Shown: positions 25,654 to 34,279 of the stretch, piece after piece | Numbering within the stretch: position 1 is the first letter of the stretch | How the letters are laid out: each line of letters begins with the position of its first letter | Source: Bacillota bacterium | GTDB lineage: Bacteria; Bacillota; Clostridia; Lachnospirales; Lachnospiraceae | Length of the DNA: 44,115 nt | Assembly (NCBI GenBank): GCA_023441965.1 | Contig: JAEZNB010000106.1 | Span: 1-44,115 of the forward strand | Direction of reading: 5' to 3' | Notes under the pieces: model-generated | Told to the model about the DNA's origin: nothing | The model's database searches: none | What the model saw: the letters and a program-made list of their open reading frames with translations, nothing else | Program-made: the position numbers and the translations under genes

Positions 25654-26622
25654 ATGCGTTTTTCGGACTTTAAGGTGATCTTACCCGTTATTATATCCTT
25701 TGGCGTTTGTGTGGTGCTATGTCCCCTCCTGATCCCCTTCCTGAAGAGATTGAAATTTGGACAATATATCAGGCAGGAAGGGCCTGAGTCCCATCAGAAG
25801 AAATCCGGGACACCTACCATGGGTGGGATCGTCATCGTCTTAAGTATCTCGATTACTTCCCTGTTCTATATCAGGGAGCATATAGAAATCATACCGGTAT
25901 TATTTGCAACCATCGGCTTTGGCATCATCGGCTTTATCGATGATTATATCAAGATTGTAATGAAGCGTTCCATGGGCCTGAAGGCTTGGCAGAAGATGCT
26001 GGGGCAGATCCTGATAACAGCCATACTGGGCTTTTATCTGGTGAGCTCCATGGAGGATGTGACCCTCATGCTGATTCCCTTCTCGGGGGGGAAATATGCG
26101 GATGTCTCCTATCTCTTTCTGCCGATGTTCTTCATGGTGGTACTGGGCACCGTAAATGGCTCTAACTTTACGGACGGTCTGGATGGACTGGAGTCCAGTG
26201 TAACGGTTCTGATCGCCACCTTCTTCACTGTAGTTGCCATCGGCCGTCAGAATGGGATTTCCCCAATCACCGGAGCCGTCGCCGGAAGCCTGCTGGCCTT
26301 CCTTTTATATAATGTATATCCGGCCAAGGTATTTATGGGGGACACGGGTTCCCTGGCCCTGGGAGGCTTTGTGGCAGCCTCCGCCTATGTCCTGAAGATG
26401 CCCCTCTTCATTCTGTTGATTGGGCTGATCTATCTGCTGGAGGTAATCTCAGTGATGCTGCAGGTCGGCTACTTTAAGCTGACAGGAGGGAAAAGACTCT
26501 TTAAGATGGCTCCGCTCCATCATCATTTTGAGCTCCAGGGATGGTCTGAGACCAGGGTGGTTGCGGTCTTCGCTATCGTAACGACGATCCTCTGCCTGAT
26601 CGCCCTGATGGGTATGGGATAG
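25654..26622 (+). CDS. mraY: Phospho-MurNAc-pentapeptide transferase MraY
   Basis: MraY makes lipid I by moving phospho-MurNAc-pentapeptide to undecaprenyl phosphate at the inner membrane face. The 322-residue polytopic protein has the family motifs SGTPTMGG, DDYIK (Asp pair), NFTDGLDGL (catalytic Asp), FMGDTGSLALGG and PLHHHFELQGW. The length is normal. TTGGAG upstream of the ATG is a modest ribosome binding site. It sits between spoVD and murD with 133- and 123-bp spacers. Confidence 0.96.
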   Translation: MRFSDFKVILPVIISFGVCVVLCPLLIPFLKRLKFGQYIRQEGPESHQKKSGTPTMGGIVIVLSISITSLFYIREHIEIIPVLFATIGFGIIGFIDDYIKIVMKRSMGLKAWQKMLGQILITAILGFYLVSSMEDVTLMLIPFSGGKYADVSYLFLPMFFMVVLGTVNGSNFTDGLDGLESSVTVLIATFFTVVAIGRQNGISPITGAVAGSLLAFLLYNVYPAKVFMGDTGSLALGGFVAASAYVLKMPLFILLIGLIYLLEVISVMLQVGYFKLTGGKRLFKMAPLHHHFELQGWSETRVVAVFAIVTTILCLIALMGMG

Positions 26623-26745
26623 GAAAGAAAAAAGAGCCGGTAATGAGTCATGCCATGAAAATGACGGATCTGAGTGTTATATCTGTACTTAGATAGTATG
26701 TATACATGAAATGAAACTTCCGTATAGGAAGGAAGGGAGACCCAT

Positions 26746-28104
26746 ATGCAGTTAAAGGATAAGAAGGTCCTGGTGTTCGGGGCGGCGAAAAGCGGAATCT
26801 CTGCAACAGGCTTATTGCAGAAGCAGGGAGCCGATGTGATTTTGTATGATGGCAACAGTAAGCTGAAGGCAGAGGATTTTCAGGATAAGCTTGATATAGA
26901 GCATCATTTTCAGGCTGTCTTCGGAATATTGCCCGAGGAGCTGCTAAGTACCATCAGTCTGCTGGTCATCAGCCCGGGAATCGCAATCGATCATCCCATC
27001 GTCACAAGGATCCGTTCTTTGGGAGTTCCGGTGTGGGGTGAGATAGAACTGGCCTACCGCTTCTCTAAGGGGAAGATCATCGGTATCACCGGTACGAATG
27101 GCAAGACCACTACCACAAGCCTGGTCGGAGAGATCATGAAGACCTACTTTTCGGAGGTATATGTAGTCGGCAATATCGGTAATCCTTACACCGATATCGC
27201 CATGGTGGCTTCGGAGGAGGCCGTATCGGTCATTGAGTTAAGCAGCTTTCAGCTGGAAACCATAGAGGAATTCAAGCCTGATGTCAGTGCAATCCTAAAC
27301 ATTACGCCGGATCATCTGGACCGGCATCATACGATGGATAACTATATCCGGATGAAGGAAAACATTGCGAAGAATCAGACGGCAGCTGAGGTCTGTATCC
27401 TAAACCATGAGGATCTTCACCTCCGTGCAATGGCAGACAGACTGAACACCAAGGTGCTCTTTTACTCCAGTGCAGAGGTCCTTAAAGAGGGTCTGTATCT
27501 GGAGGGGGATGAGATCTATTACGCTGCGGAAGGGAAGAAGCAGCTGGTCTGCCATACCGATGAGCTTCAGGTTCTGGGCAGGCACAGCTATGAGAATGTC
27601 ATGGCAGCTGTCGGCATAGCAATTTCCATGGGTGTGCCGATGGAGCTGATACAGCAGGCTGTCACTTCCTTTAAAGCGGTGGAGCACCGGATCGAATATG
27701 TGGAAACCATCAAAGGAGTGACCTATTACAATGATTCCAAGGGAACCAATCCCGATGCCTCCATTAAGGCAGTCCAGGCCATGAAGAGTCCGACCCTGCT
27801 CATCGGAGGCGGTTATGATAAGCACAATGAGTTCGACGAATGGATCCTGGCCTTCGAGGGCAAGGTAAAATACCTGGTACTCTTGGGTCAGACCAGGGAG
27901 AAGATTGCGGAAACAGCCCGGAAGCACGGCTTTACCAATATCCTTATGGTGGAGGACTTAAGGGAAGCTGTCAGAGTATGTGCAGAGAAAGCAGAAGAGG
28001 GAGACGCTGTTCTCTTATCCCCTGCCTGTGCCAGCTGGGGTATGTTCGAGAACTATGAGCAGCGGGGCAGGCTATTCAAGGAATATGTCAGAGAGCTGCT
28101 ATAA
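26746..28104 (+). CDS. murD: UDP-MurNAc-L-alanine:D-glutamate ligase MurD
   Basis: MurD adds D-glutamate to UDP-MurNAc-L-alanine in the cytosol. The 452-residue protein has an N-terminal Rossmann-like UDP-binding domain (VLVFGAAKSGISATGLL), the Mur ligase P-loop GTNGKTTTT at residues 116-124 (Lys120), ELSSFQLETI, and a C-terminal domain with NDSKGTNPDA and LLSPACASWGMFENYEQRG. The order mraY-murD-ftsW is standard. A small hairpin (CTTCC 26717-26721 with GGAAG 26727-26731) lies directly before its ribosome binding site and could affect translation. Confidence 0.96.
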   Translation: MQLKDKKVLVFGAAKSGISATGLLQKQGADVILYDGNSKLKAEDFQDKLDIEHHFQAVFGILPEELLSTISLLVISPGIAIDHPIVTRIRSLGVPVWGEIELAYRFSKGKIIGITGTNGKTTTTSLVGEIMKTYFSEVYVVGNIGNPYTDIAMVASEEAVSVIELSSFQLETIEEFKPDVSAILNITPDHLDRHHTMDNYIRMKENIAKNQTAAEVCILNHEDLHLRAMADRLNTKVLFYSSAEVLKEGLYLEGDEIYYAAEGKKQLVCHTDELQVLGRHSYENVMAAVGIAISMGVPMELIQQAVTSFKAVEHRIEYVETIKGVTYYNDSKGTNPDASIKAVQAMKSPTLLIGGGYDKHNEFDEWILAFEGKVKYLVLLGQTREKIAETARKHGFTNILMVEDLREAVRVCAEKAEEGDAVLLSPACASWGMFENYEQRGRLFKEYVRELL

Positions 28105-28180
28105 AGGATAATTACAGGAGTTTCGTTTACTTTACTTTAAATTGACCTGATGCTTAAATCAGAGTATGTTGGAGGAGAAC

Positions 28181-29326
28181 ATGGCCAGAACAGCCGGTGA
28201 AATCAAGCAAAGGAAATTGCATAGCTATTATGACTACAGCTTATTGTTTCTGATACTTTTTCTTTTTTGCTTCGGCTTAGTCATGATCTACAGTACCTCT
28301 TCCTATAATTCGCAGAGAGTATATGGCAATGCGACCCACTATCTGGAGAGGCAGGCCCTCTTTGGAGGTATCGGGATACTGATCATGCTGCTGGTATCAA
28401 AGATTGATTATCATATTTATACTACCAAGCTTCCTGTGATCAGGATCAAACCGGTCACCATACTCTTTTGGCTATGTATGTTTTTGCAGACCTATGTTCT
28501 GATTTTCGGAGACGTCATTAACGGAGCGAAGCGCTGGATCAGCCTGGGGCCCCTGGGACGCTTTCAGCCCTCTGAGCTGACGAAGATTGCAGTCATTTTA
28601 TTTACTGCATACATAGTAAATATTGCACCTAGGAAGCTGGATAAATTTTTGGGCTTTCTAAGGGTTGTATTATTCATCTCTCCCTTACTTGCCTTGATTG
28701 TAATCGAGAATTTCTCGACAGCCCTGGTTGTATGTGTGATCATGGTAGCAATCTGCTTTGTTGCCAGCAAGAAGAAGGCATATTTTGTTATTTCAGGCAC
28801 CCTGCTGTCAGCGGTGGGAGCCCTCCTGATCTTCTTCGTCTCCTACCGGTCGGAGCGTATCAAAATCTGGCTGAATGTTGAGACGGAGCCCAAGGGGTAT
28901 CAGATTTTACAGGGCTTATATGCCATAGCCTCCGGAGGCATCTTCGGTAAGGGGCTGGGAGAGAGCATGCAGAAGCTTGGCTTTATCCCGGAATCCCATA
29001 ATGATATGATTTTCTCGGTCATTTGTGAGGAGTTAGGCCTCTTTGGAGCCATCGCTCTGATTCTGCTCTTCCTCCTGATGATCTGGCGTATCTTTATCAT
29101 CGCCATCAATGCACCGGATCTCTTGGGCGGACTGATTGCCACAGGAGTCCTTGCCCATATAGCGGTTCAGGTATTGATCAACATCGCTGTTGTAACCAAT
29201 ACCATTCCCTCCACCGGTATTCCGCTTCCCTTCATCAGCTATGGAGGCAGCTCGGTCATGGTAATCCTCTTTGAGATGGGTATCGTGCTTAGCGTATCCA
29301 ATCAGATCCGGTCGGAACGAAGCTAG
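28181..29326 (+). CDS. ftsW: SEDS glycosyltransferase FtsW/SpoVE
   Basis: SEDS proteins polymerise lipid II and pair with class B PBPs, of which two are encoded just upstream. The 381-residue polytopic protein shows GLVMIYSTSS in the first helix, GAKRWISLG, FQPSELTKI, a PESHNDMIFSVICEELG loop and the C-terminal TGIPLPFISYGGSS. All are SEDS hallmarks, and the periplasmic catalytic Asp is in the PESHND loop. I prefer ATG 28181, five bases after GGAGG (28171-28175), over ATG 28166, which lies upstream of that site. FtsW and SpoVE cannot be told apart from sequence alone. murG, which usually follows, is missing. Confidence 0.9.
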   Translation: MARTAGEIKQRKLHSYYDYSLLFLILFLFCFGLVMIYSTSSYNSQRVYGNATHYLERQALFGGIGILIMLLVSKIDYHIYTTKLPVIRIKPVTILFWLCMFLQTYVLIFGDVINGAKRWISLGPLGRFQPSELTKIAVILFTAYIVNIAPRKLDKFLGFLRVVLFISPLLALIVIENFSTALVVCVIMVAICFVASKKKAYFVISGTLLSAVGALLIFFVSYRSERIKIWLNVETEPKGYQILQGLYAIASGGIFGKGLGESMQKLGFIPESHNDMIFSVICEELGLFGAIALILLFLLMIWRIFIIAINAPDLLGGLIATGVLAHIAVQVLINIAVVTNTIPSTGIPLPFISYGGSSVMVILFEMGIVLSVSNQIRSERS

Positions 29327-29468
29327 GGATACCACATGAATCAGTGGGGCAGAACAGGGAATCAATGGTTATCCTGCACTGACCATGGCAGCCAAATTGC
29401 TTTAATCACGCGGACAAAGGAGATTTCATATAGTAGTATTATATTTCCTTCATTGTCTGAGGTGTGCT

Positions 29469-30749
29469 ATGTCGAGTATCGCTGTCATCGGCGGTGAGCA
29501 GTTAAAGGGTGAAGTACAGATACAAGGTTCAAAGAATGCAGCATTACCGATTATTGCTGCAACAGTTTTGAATAAAGGTACTACGATACTAAAGAACTGT
29601 CCAAAGATTCTGGATGTCTTCCATATGATAAAGGTTCTCGAAGAAATCGGCTGTAAGGCTGTATGGGAGGGGAACACTCTGATTGTGGACACGACTACGG
29701 TTCAGGTGTGTGCTGTTTCGGAGGGCGCAGTCAGAAAGATGAGAAGCTCAGTCCTCTTTTTGGGAGCCTTGCTGGGTCGGTGCCATCAGGCAACGATTGC
29801 CTACCCCGGGGGCTGTTCCATCGGAAAAAGACCGATTGACTATCATCTGAATGCACTGAAGAGGATGAATATCACCCAGGAGTTTATGGGTGAGGATGAA
29901 AGCATCATCCATTGTCATACGGATAAAATCATCGGGGATGACATATTTCTGGAGTTTCCCAGTGTAGGTGCCACACAAAACGCGATATTGACCGCTGTTC
30001 TATCGGAGGGAGTAACCCGGGTCTATAATGCGGCAAGGGAACCTGAAGTGTTTGAATTATGTAATTACCTGGTTGAAGCAGGTGCGAGGATATGTGGTAA
30101 GGGCACTGCTTTTATCGAGGTGGAGGGCGTGAAGCGGCTTCATGATGTGGAATACACCCTTCCGCCGGACCGTATCGTTGCAGGAACATATATGGCAGCT
30201 GTTGCGGCTGCCTGGGGAGAAGCAATATTAAGAGATGCCCCGGTCAGACAGGTAGAGTCCGTAATCCGTCTATTAAGGAGAATCGGCTGTAGTATAATAG
30301 TCGATGGCACCAGCCTGAAGATCAGCTGCAAGGGAAGGCCGCAGCCGATCGAATTACTGAAGACACAGCCCTATCCCGGATTTCCGACCGATATGCAGTC
30401 ACAACTCATGACGGTACTTAGTCTGGCAGATGGGAAAAGCACGATACAGGAGGAGATCTTCGAATCCCGTTATCAGAATGTCCCGGAGCTTAGGAAGATG
30501 GGAGCAAACATCACTCTGGAGGCGCAGAGAAACCGTGCGGTCATAAGCGGAGTCAAGCAGCTTCAGGGGGCAATTGTGGAAGCCCATGACTTAAGAGGAG
30601 GTGCAGCCATGGTGATTGCCGGGTTGGCAGCGGGAGGAAGCACTGTCGTCAGGGAAGCTACCTGTATCGAGCGGGGATATGAGGATATCTGCAGGGATCT
30701 ATCCCTCTTGGGAGCCGACATCCGATATTGCAGTGAAAATGTCGTATAA
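29469..30749 (+). CDS. murA: UDP-GlcNAc 1-carboxyvinyltransferase MurA
   Basis: MurA starts peptidoglycan precursor synthesis by adding phosphoenolpyruvate to UDP-GlcNAc. The 426-residue protein has GSKNAALPI near residue 19 (catalytic Lys and Asn). The active-site Cys116 lies in PGGCSIGKRPID, so the enzyme should be of the fosfomycin-sensitive Cys type. The repeated inside-out barrel pattern and the LRGGAAMVIAGLAA segment near the C-terminus fit. GAGGTG at 29459-29464 precedes the ATG. Firmicutes often have two murA copies, and this one is within the dcw cluster between ftsW and divIB. Confidence 0.95.
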   Translation: MSSIAVIGGEQLKGEVQIQGSKNAALPIIAATVLNKGTTILKNCPKILDVFHMIKVLEEIGCKAVWEGNTLIVDTTTVQVCAVSEGAVRKMRSSVLFLGALLGRCHQATIAYPGGCSIGKRPIDYHLNALKRMNITQEFMGEDESIIHCHTDKIIGDDIFLEFPSVGATQNAILTAVLSEGVTRVYNAAREPEVFELCNYLVEAGARICGKGTAFIEVEGVKRLHDVEYTLPPDRIVAGTYMAAVAAAWGEAILRDAPVRQVESVIRLLRRIGCSIIVDGTSLKISCKGRPQPIELLKTQPYPGFPTDMQSQLMTVLSLADGKSTIQEEIFESRYQNVPELRKMGANITLEAQRNRAVISGVKQLQGAIVEAHDLRGGAAMVIAGLAAGGSTVVREATCIERGYEDICRDLSLLGADIRYCSENVV

Positions 30750-30766
30750 GTACATGGGAGTAAGGA

Positions 30767-31555
30767 ATGGCAAAAAAAAGGTACAGAAATTCGAATACGG
30801 TACTGAAGAGGTTCCTGATCAGGGGGTTGAAGGTCTTACTCTTTCTGATCCTACCCCTCCTGCTCTTCGGTTATACCTTTCGGCTGGAGGAGCTGACCGT
30901 GACCGGTGCAACCCGATATACAGAAGAGGAGATCAAGGAAAGGCTGGTCACAGCGAAAACGGATTCCAACGCCTTGCTGCTGTATCTGAAGTACAATTAT
31001 GTTACCGATTTTAAGCTGCCCTATATTGAAAAAGCAGATATCAAGCTGAGTGGCAGCCATAAGGTATCGGTTAGAATTTACGAGAAGATCATGACCGGCT
31101 GTGTGGAACTCATGGGGGAGTACCTGTATTTTGATAAGGATGGTATCGTAGTCGAAAGCTCCTCGGAGCGGCTGCCGGATATACCCCTGATAAAGGGCTT
31201 GAAATTCAAAAAGATTATTTTGCATGAAAAGCTGGAGGTACAAAAGGATGAGCTTTTTGATACCATCCTGAATCTGACGCAGCTGGTGGATAAGTATGAG
31301 CTGGAGGTCAAAACCATCACCTTCAACAGCGATTATGAGGTTTCGGTGGATTGTGGTGATCTCATTGCTTTGCTGGGGAAGAGGACAGCCTATGATGAGG
31401 TTCTGGCCGAGCTGAAGAGCATTCTGCAGAGCTCGGGAGCAGAGCTTGAGCAGGTGATGGACAAGTCGAAAGGAACGATATGGGAGCTGGATATGACGAA
31501 ATACAGCGAGGATAAAAAGACGCTTTATGCAGCGCCGAAGAAATCGTCAGATTAG
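30767..31555 (+). CDS. divIB: Cell division protein DivIB/FtsQ
   Basis: DivIB/FtsQ stabilises FtsL and DivIC at the division site. The 262-residue bitopic protein has a short basic cytoplasmic tail, one transmembrane helix (about residues 18-40) and then a POTRA domain (about 42-110) starting LEELTVTGATRYTEEEI. The FtsQ beta domain follows. Identity rests on architecture, the POTRA start and position before ftsZ. It begins 17 bp after murA and is probably translated from the same mRNA. Confidence 0.88.
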   Translation: MAKKRYRNSNTVLKRFLIRGLKVLLFLILPLLLFGYTFRLEELTVTGATRYTEEEIKERLVTAKTDSNALLLYLKYNYVTDFKLPYIEKADIKLSGSHKVSVRIYEKIMTGCVELMGEYLYFDKDGIVVESSSERLPDIPLIKGLKFKKIILHEKLEVQKDELFDTILNLTQLVDKYELEVKTITFNSDYEVSVDCGDLIALLGKRTAYDEVLAELKSILQSSGAELEQVMDKSKGTIWELDMTKYSEDKKTLYAAPKKSSD

Positions 31556-31597
31556 ATAAAAATTCACTAAATAATTCTTATTTTTTTAAAATTGTGC

Positions 31598-31626
31598 TTG
31601 ATTATTTGGGAATTTAAAGATATTAT
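31598..31626 (+). promoter_or_regulatory. Sigma-A promoter for ftsZ
   Basis: TTGATT (31598-31603) and TATTAT (31621-31626) are 17 bp apart in the A/T-rich 202-bp divIB-ftsZ spacer. The predicted start near 31633 would give a leader of about 140 nt, allowing ftsZ to be expressed apart from the rest of the cluster. Confidence 0.5.
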
Positions 31627-31775
31627 ATATATTAGGATCAGGAACACCATAAATTGTATGAGATCAAAAATTAATCCCATTATAATGTGGTTTTCAGAAG
31701 AATAATATAGCAAAAAATTGGACAAGAAATGCAGTGCAAAATCTATAGAAGAATACGATGAAGGAGGAATTGACC

Positions 31776-32999
31776 TTGCTTGAGATAAGAACAAATGAGG
31801 CGGATACTACAGCAAAAATACTTGTAATTGGGGTAGGAGGAGCAGGTAATAACGCCGTTAATCGAATGATAGAGGAAAATATCGTTGGTGTTGAATTTGT
31901 TTGTGTAAATACGGACAAGCAGCATCTGAAAAATTGCAAGGCTCCGCAATGTATCCAAATCGGTGAGAAGCTAACCAAAGGTCTCGGTGCCGGTGCCCAG
32001 CCCGAAATCGGAATGAAGGCTGCGGAAGAGAGCAGAGAGCAGCTGGCAGAGCTGATCAAAGGCGCTGATATGGTATTCGTTACCTGTGGTATGGGTGGCG
32101 GAACAGGAACCGGTGCGGCTCCGATCGTAGCGCAGATCGCAAAGGAGATGGGTATCCTAACCGTTGGTATCGTAACCAAGCCCTTCAAGTTCGAGGCGAA
32201 GCAGCGGATGGCCAACGCGATCAGCGGCATCGAACGTCTGAAAGAGCATGTGGACACCTTAATCGTTATTCCCAATGATAAATTATTAGAGATCGTAGAT
32301 CGCAGAACCACAATGCCGGATGCCTTAAGAAAGGCGGATGAGGTCCTCCAGCAGGGTGTACAGGGTATCACAGACCTGATCAATGTCCCCGGACTGATTA
32401 ATCTGGATTTCGCAGATGTTCAGACCGTAATGAAGGACAAGGGTGTTGCTCATATCGGTATCGGAATGGGCAGTGGCGATGACAAATGTGTGGAGGCAGT
32501 GAAGCAGGCGATTACCAGTCCCCTTTTAGAGACCACGATCCAGGGCGCTTCCCATGTAATTATTAATATATCCGGTGACATCAGCCTGGTAGAGGCCAAT
32601 GAAGCAGCAACTCTGGTACAGGAGTTGGCAGGTGATGCAGCGAACATTATCTTCGGTGCCATGTATGACGAGAACACACCGGATACAGCTACGATTACCG
32701 TAATTGCTACCGGTCTTGACGGAAGAAGTAAGGAGCTGGTAAAGACTCCGGATTTCTTAAGACGTCCCGGTTCTACACCCGTACATACTCCCTCCAAGCC
32801 TGAGGTCAGCATCAATCGCAGCTTTACAGCAGGTAGCTCCTATAGTCAGCCGGCTCCTGCTTATCAGCCGTCCTACCAGACCGATCCGAACAGAAGACCG
32901 GTGGTAAGTCAGCCTGCAAAGGCCCCGGCCAATACCAATACAGACCCGGGCGGCATCAAGATTCCGGAATTCCTTCAGAAAAATCGTCACAATAAGTAG
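31776..32999 (+). CDS. ftsZ: Cell division GTPase FtsZ
   Basis: FtsZ is the tubulin homologue that forms the division ring. The 407-residue protein carries GVGGAGNNAVNRM (nucleotide binding), the tubulin signature GGGTGTGAAP, and NLDFADV in the T7 loop with its catalytic Asp. After a variable Pro/Ser/Thr/Asn linker it ends in a GGIKIPEFLQKN tail, the peptide that binds FtsA, SepF and other partners. AAGGAGG at 31761-31767 lies eight bases before TTG 31776, giving the common clostridial start MLEIRTNE. The ATG at 31758 lies upstream of that site and is unlikely. Confidence 0.96.
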   Translation: MLEIRTNEADTTAKILVIGVGGAGNNAVNRMIEENIVGVEFVCVNTDKQHLKNCKAPQCIQIGEKLTKGLGAGAQPEIGMKAAEESREQLAELIKGADMVFVTCGMGGGTGTGAAPIVAQIAKEMGILTVGIVTKPFKFEAKQRMANAISGIERLKEHVDTLIVIPNDKLLEIVDRRTTMPDALRKADEVLQQGVQGITDLINVPGLINLDFADVQTVMKDKGVAHIGIGMGSGDDKCVEAVKQAITSPLLETTIQGASHVIINISGDISLVEANEAATLVQELAGDAANIIFGAMYDENTPDTATITVIATGLDGRSKELVKTPDFLRRPGSTPVHTPSKPEVSINRSFTAGSSYSQPAPAYQPSYQTDPNRRPVVSQPAKAPANTNTDPGGIKIPEFLQKNRHNK

Positions 33000-33083
33000 A
33001 TAAAGATGAGCGGAGGCTCTGTCGAATTTCTTATCAGAGAGCATTCGCAACCATAGAAAAAACATAATACTTAAGAGATTAAG

Positions 33084-33126
33084 GCTGTCAGATTATTAGT
33101 AATCGAATAATCTGACGGCTTTTTTT
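33084..33126 (+). terminator. Rho-independent terminator after ftsZ
   Basis: GCTGTCAGATTATT (33084-33097) pairs with AATAATCTGACGGC (33106-33119) over 14 bp with one G-U pair. Seven T follow. It is one of the clearest intrinsic terminators of the window and isolates ftsZ from the sporulation genes. Confidence 0.92.
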
Positions 33127-33198
33127 GTGCTATTTTTTAGGATAAGCGTAAATACTGTAAGAAAATGTAAATGAAAACAAAGACAGGAGCAACAAGAA

Positions 33199-33231
33199 AT
33201 GACATATTTTGGAAACCAAACAAGTTATAAT
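33199..33231 (+). promoter_or_regulatory. spoIIGA-sigE promoter with an extended 21-bp spacer
   Basis: ATGACA (33199-33204) and a perfect TATAAT (33226-33231) are 21 bp apart. The B. subtilis spoIIG promoter is known for an unusually long spacer of about 22 bp and is switched on by Spo0A~P with sigma-A. The same odd geometry here suggests conserved control. A TGTCGAA core, as in Spo0A boxes, lies at 33020-33026, but on the far side of the ftsZ terminator and well upstream. No strong box overlaps the -35. Confidence 0.5.
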
Positions 33232-33294
33232 CGGTATGTACATCATCACCGGAAATAAGCATAGGATGATCAACTGACGACATGGAGGTGAAAA

Positions 33295-34209
33295 TTGGTT
33301 CTTGAGGTTTATCCGGATATTATTTTTATACTGAATTTTACTTTTGACCTTATCCTGATTCTCCTGCTAAAAAAGGTAAGCCGAAAAAGAAGCAGAGGCT
33401 TAAGAATCATTGGAGCTGCTGCGTTCGGAGCCCTCATGACGGTTATCGTCAGCTTGGATCCATGGATGCATATCGTCCTTAGGATCGTTCTTCTCTATGG
33501 AGCCGGTGCGCTACTGATGATAATAACAGCCTTCGGCCGCTTGAAGTGGGCCGATCTGCTGAAGCAGTTCTTAATACTGAATCTGATTACATATTTTGTG
33601 GGTGGACTTATGAATTCAATCTATTATCAGACCAAGCTTAGAATGTATCTCATCTCCTTGGGGAGGGGGATATGGTTCAGTAATGTATCCTGGCTTACGG
33701 TCGCTGCTTCTCTCCTGGTGATTGCCTTGCTCTCCCTCCTGGTACTCCGGCTCTTTACCTGGTACCGGAGCCTTACCCCAGAGACCTATGAGGTGGAGCT
33801 GGTGCTTGAGGGCAGAAGCGTACATACCAAAGGACTGGTGGATACCGGCAATTGCCTCTATGATCCCATCTATAAAAGACCGGTCATGGTGATTGAAAAC
33901 ACTTTGATTAAGGGTCTGCTGACACCGGAATTTGCCAGGGATCTGGAGAAGGCGAAGCAGTATCTGGAGGGAAATGAGTTGGATACCGGCAGCTGGAATT
34001 TGGGAACAGAAAGCATTCTGCGCCTTCGTTTTATCCCCTACCGGTCAGTCGGAAAAAGCGGTATGCTGCTGGGCATACAGCTGGATAAGGTCCTGATCGG
34101 AAGGGGCAAGGAAACAATCTGTAATGAGAAGGTTACCGCAGCCTTCTGCGACAACCCTCTGTCCTCTAAAGAGGAATATCATGTGATATTACATAAGGAG
34201 CTTTTGTAG
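33295..34209 (+). CDS. spoIIGA: Sporulation sigma-E processing protease SpoIIGA
   Basis: SpoIIGA is a membrane-bound aspartic protease that cleaves the pro-sequence from pro-SigE in the mother cell after a forespore signal (SpoIIR in B. subtilis). The 304-residue protein has about five N-terminal membrane helices (residues 1-160). The cytoplasmic protease domain has GLVDTGNCLYDP, with Asp183 in the retropepsin-like DTG motif, the same position as I recall for the B. subtilis enzyme. The TTG start at 33295 follows GGAGGTGA. It is directly upstream of its substrate gene. Confidence 0.93.
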   Translation: MVLEVYPDIIFILNFTFDLILILLLKKVSRKRSRGLRIIGAAAFGALMTVIVSLDPWMHIVLRIVLLYGAGALLMIITAFGRLKWADLLKQFLILNLITYFVGGLMNSIYYQTKLRMYLISLGRGIWFSNVSWLTVAASLLVIALLSLLVLRLFTWYRSLTPETYEVELVLEGRSVHTKGLVDTGNCLYDPIYKRPVMVIENTLIKGLLTPEFARDLEKAKQYLEGNELDTGSWNLGTESILRLRFIPYRSVGKSGMLLGIQLDKVLIGRGKETICNEKVTAAFCDNPLSSKEEYHVILHKELL

Positions 34210-34279
34210 ATGGATTTGTGATTTCAAAAGTAATTCACATTCCGATGCACGTAATGAAAGGAAATATGGGAGGTTAACC

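Noticed and set aside
28142..28170. TTGACC-17-TATGTT promoter before ftsW
   Set aside because: The start site would fall within the GGAGG site needed for translation.
30616..31014. 132-residue frame spanning the murA end and divIB start
   Set aside because: It is an out-of-frame overlap of two well-supported genes with no family features.
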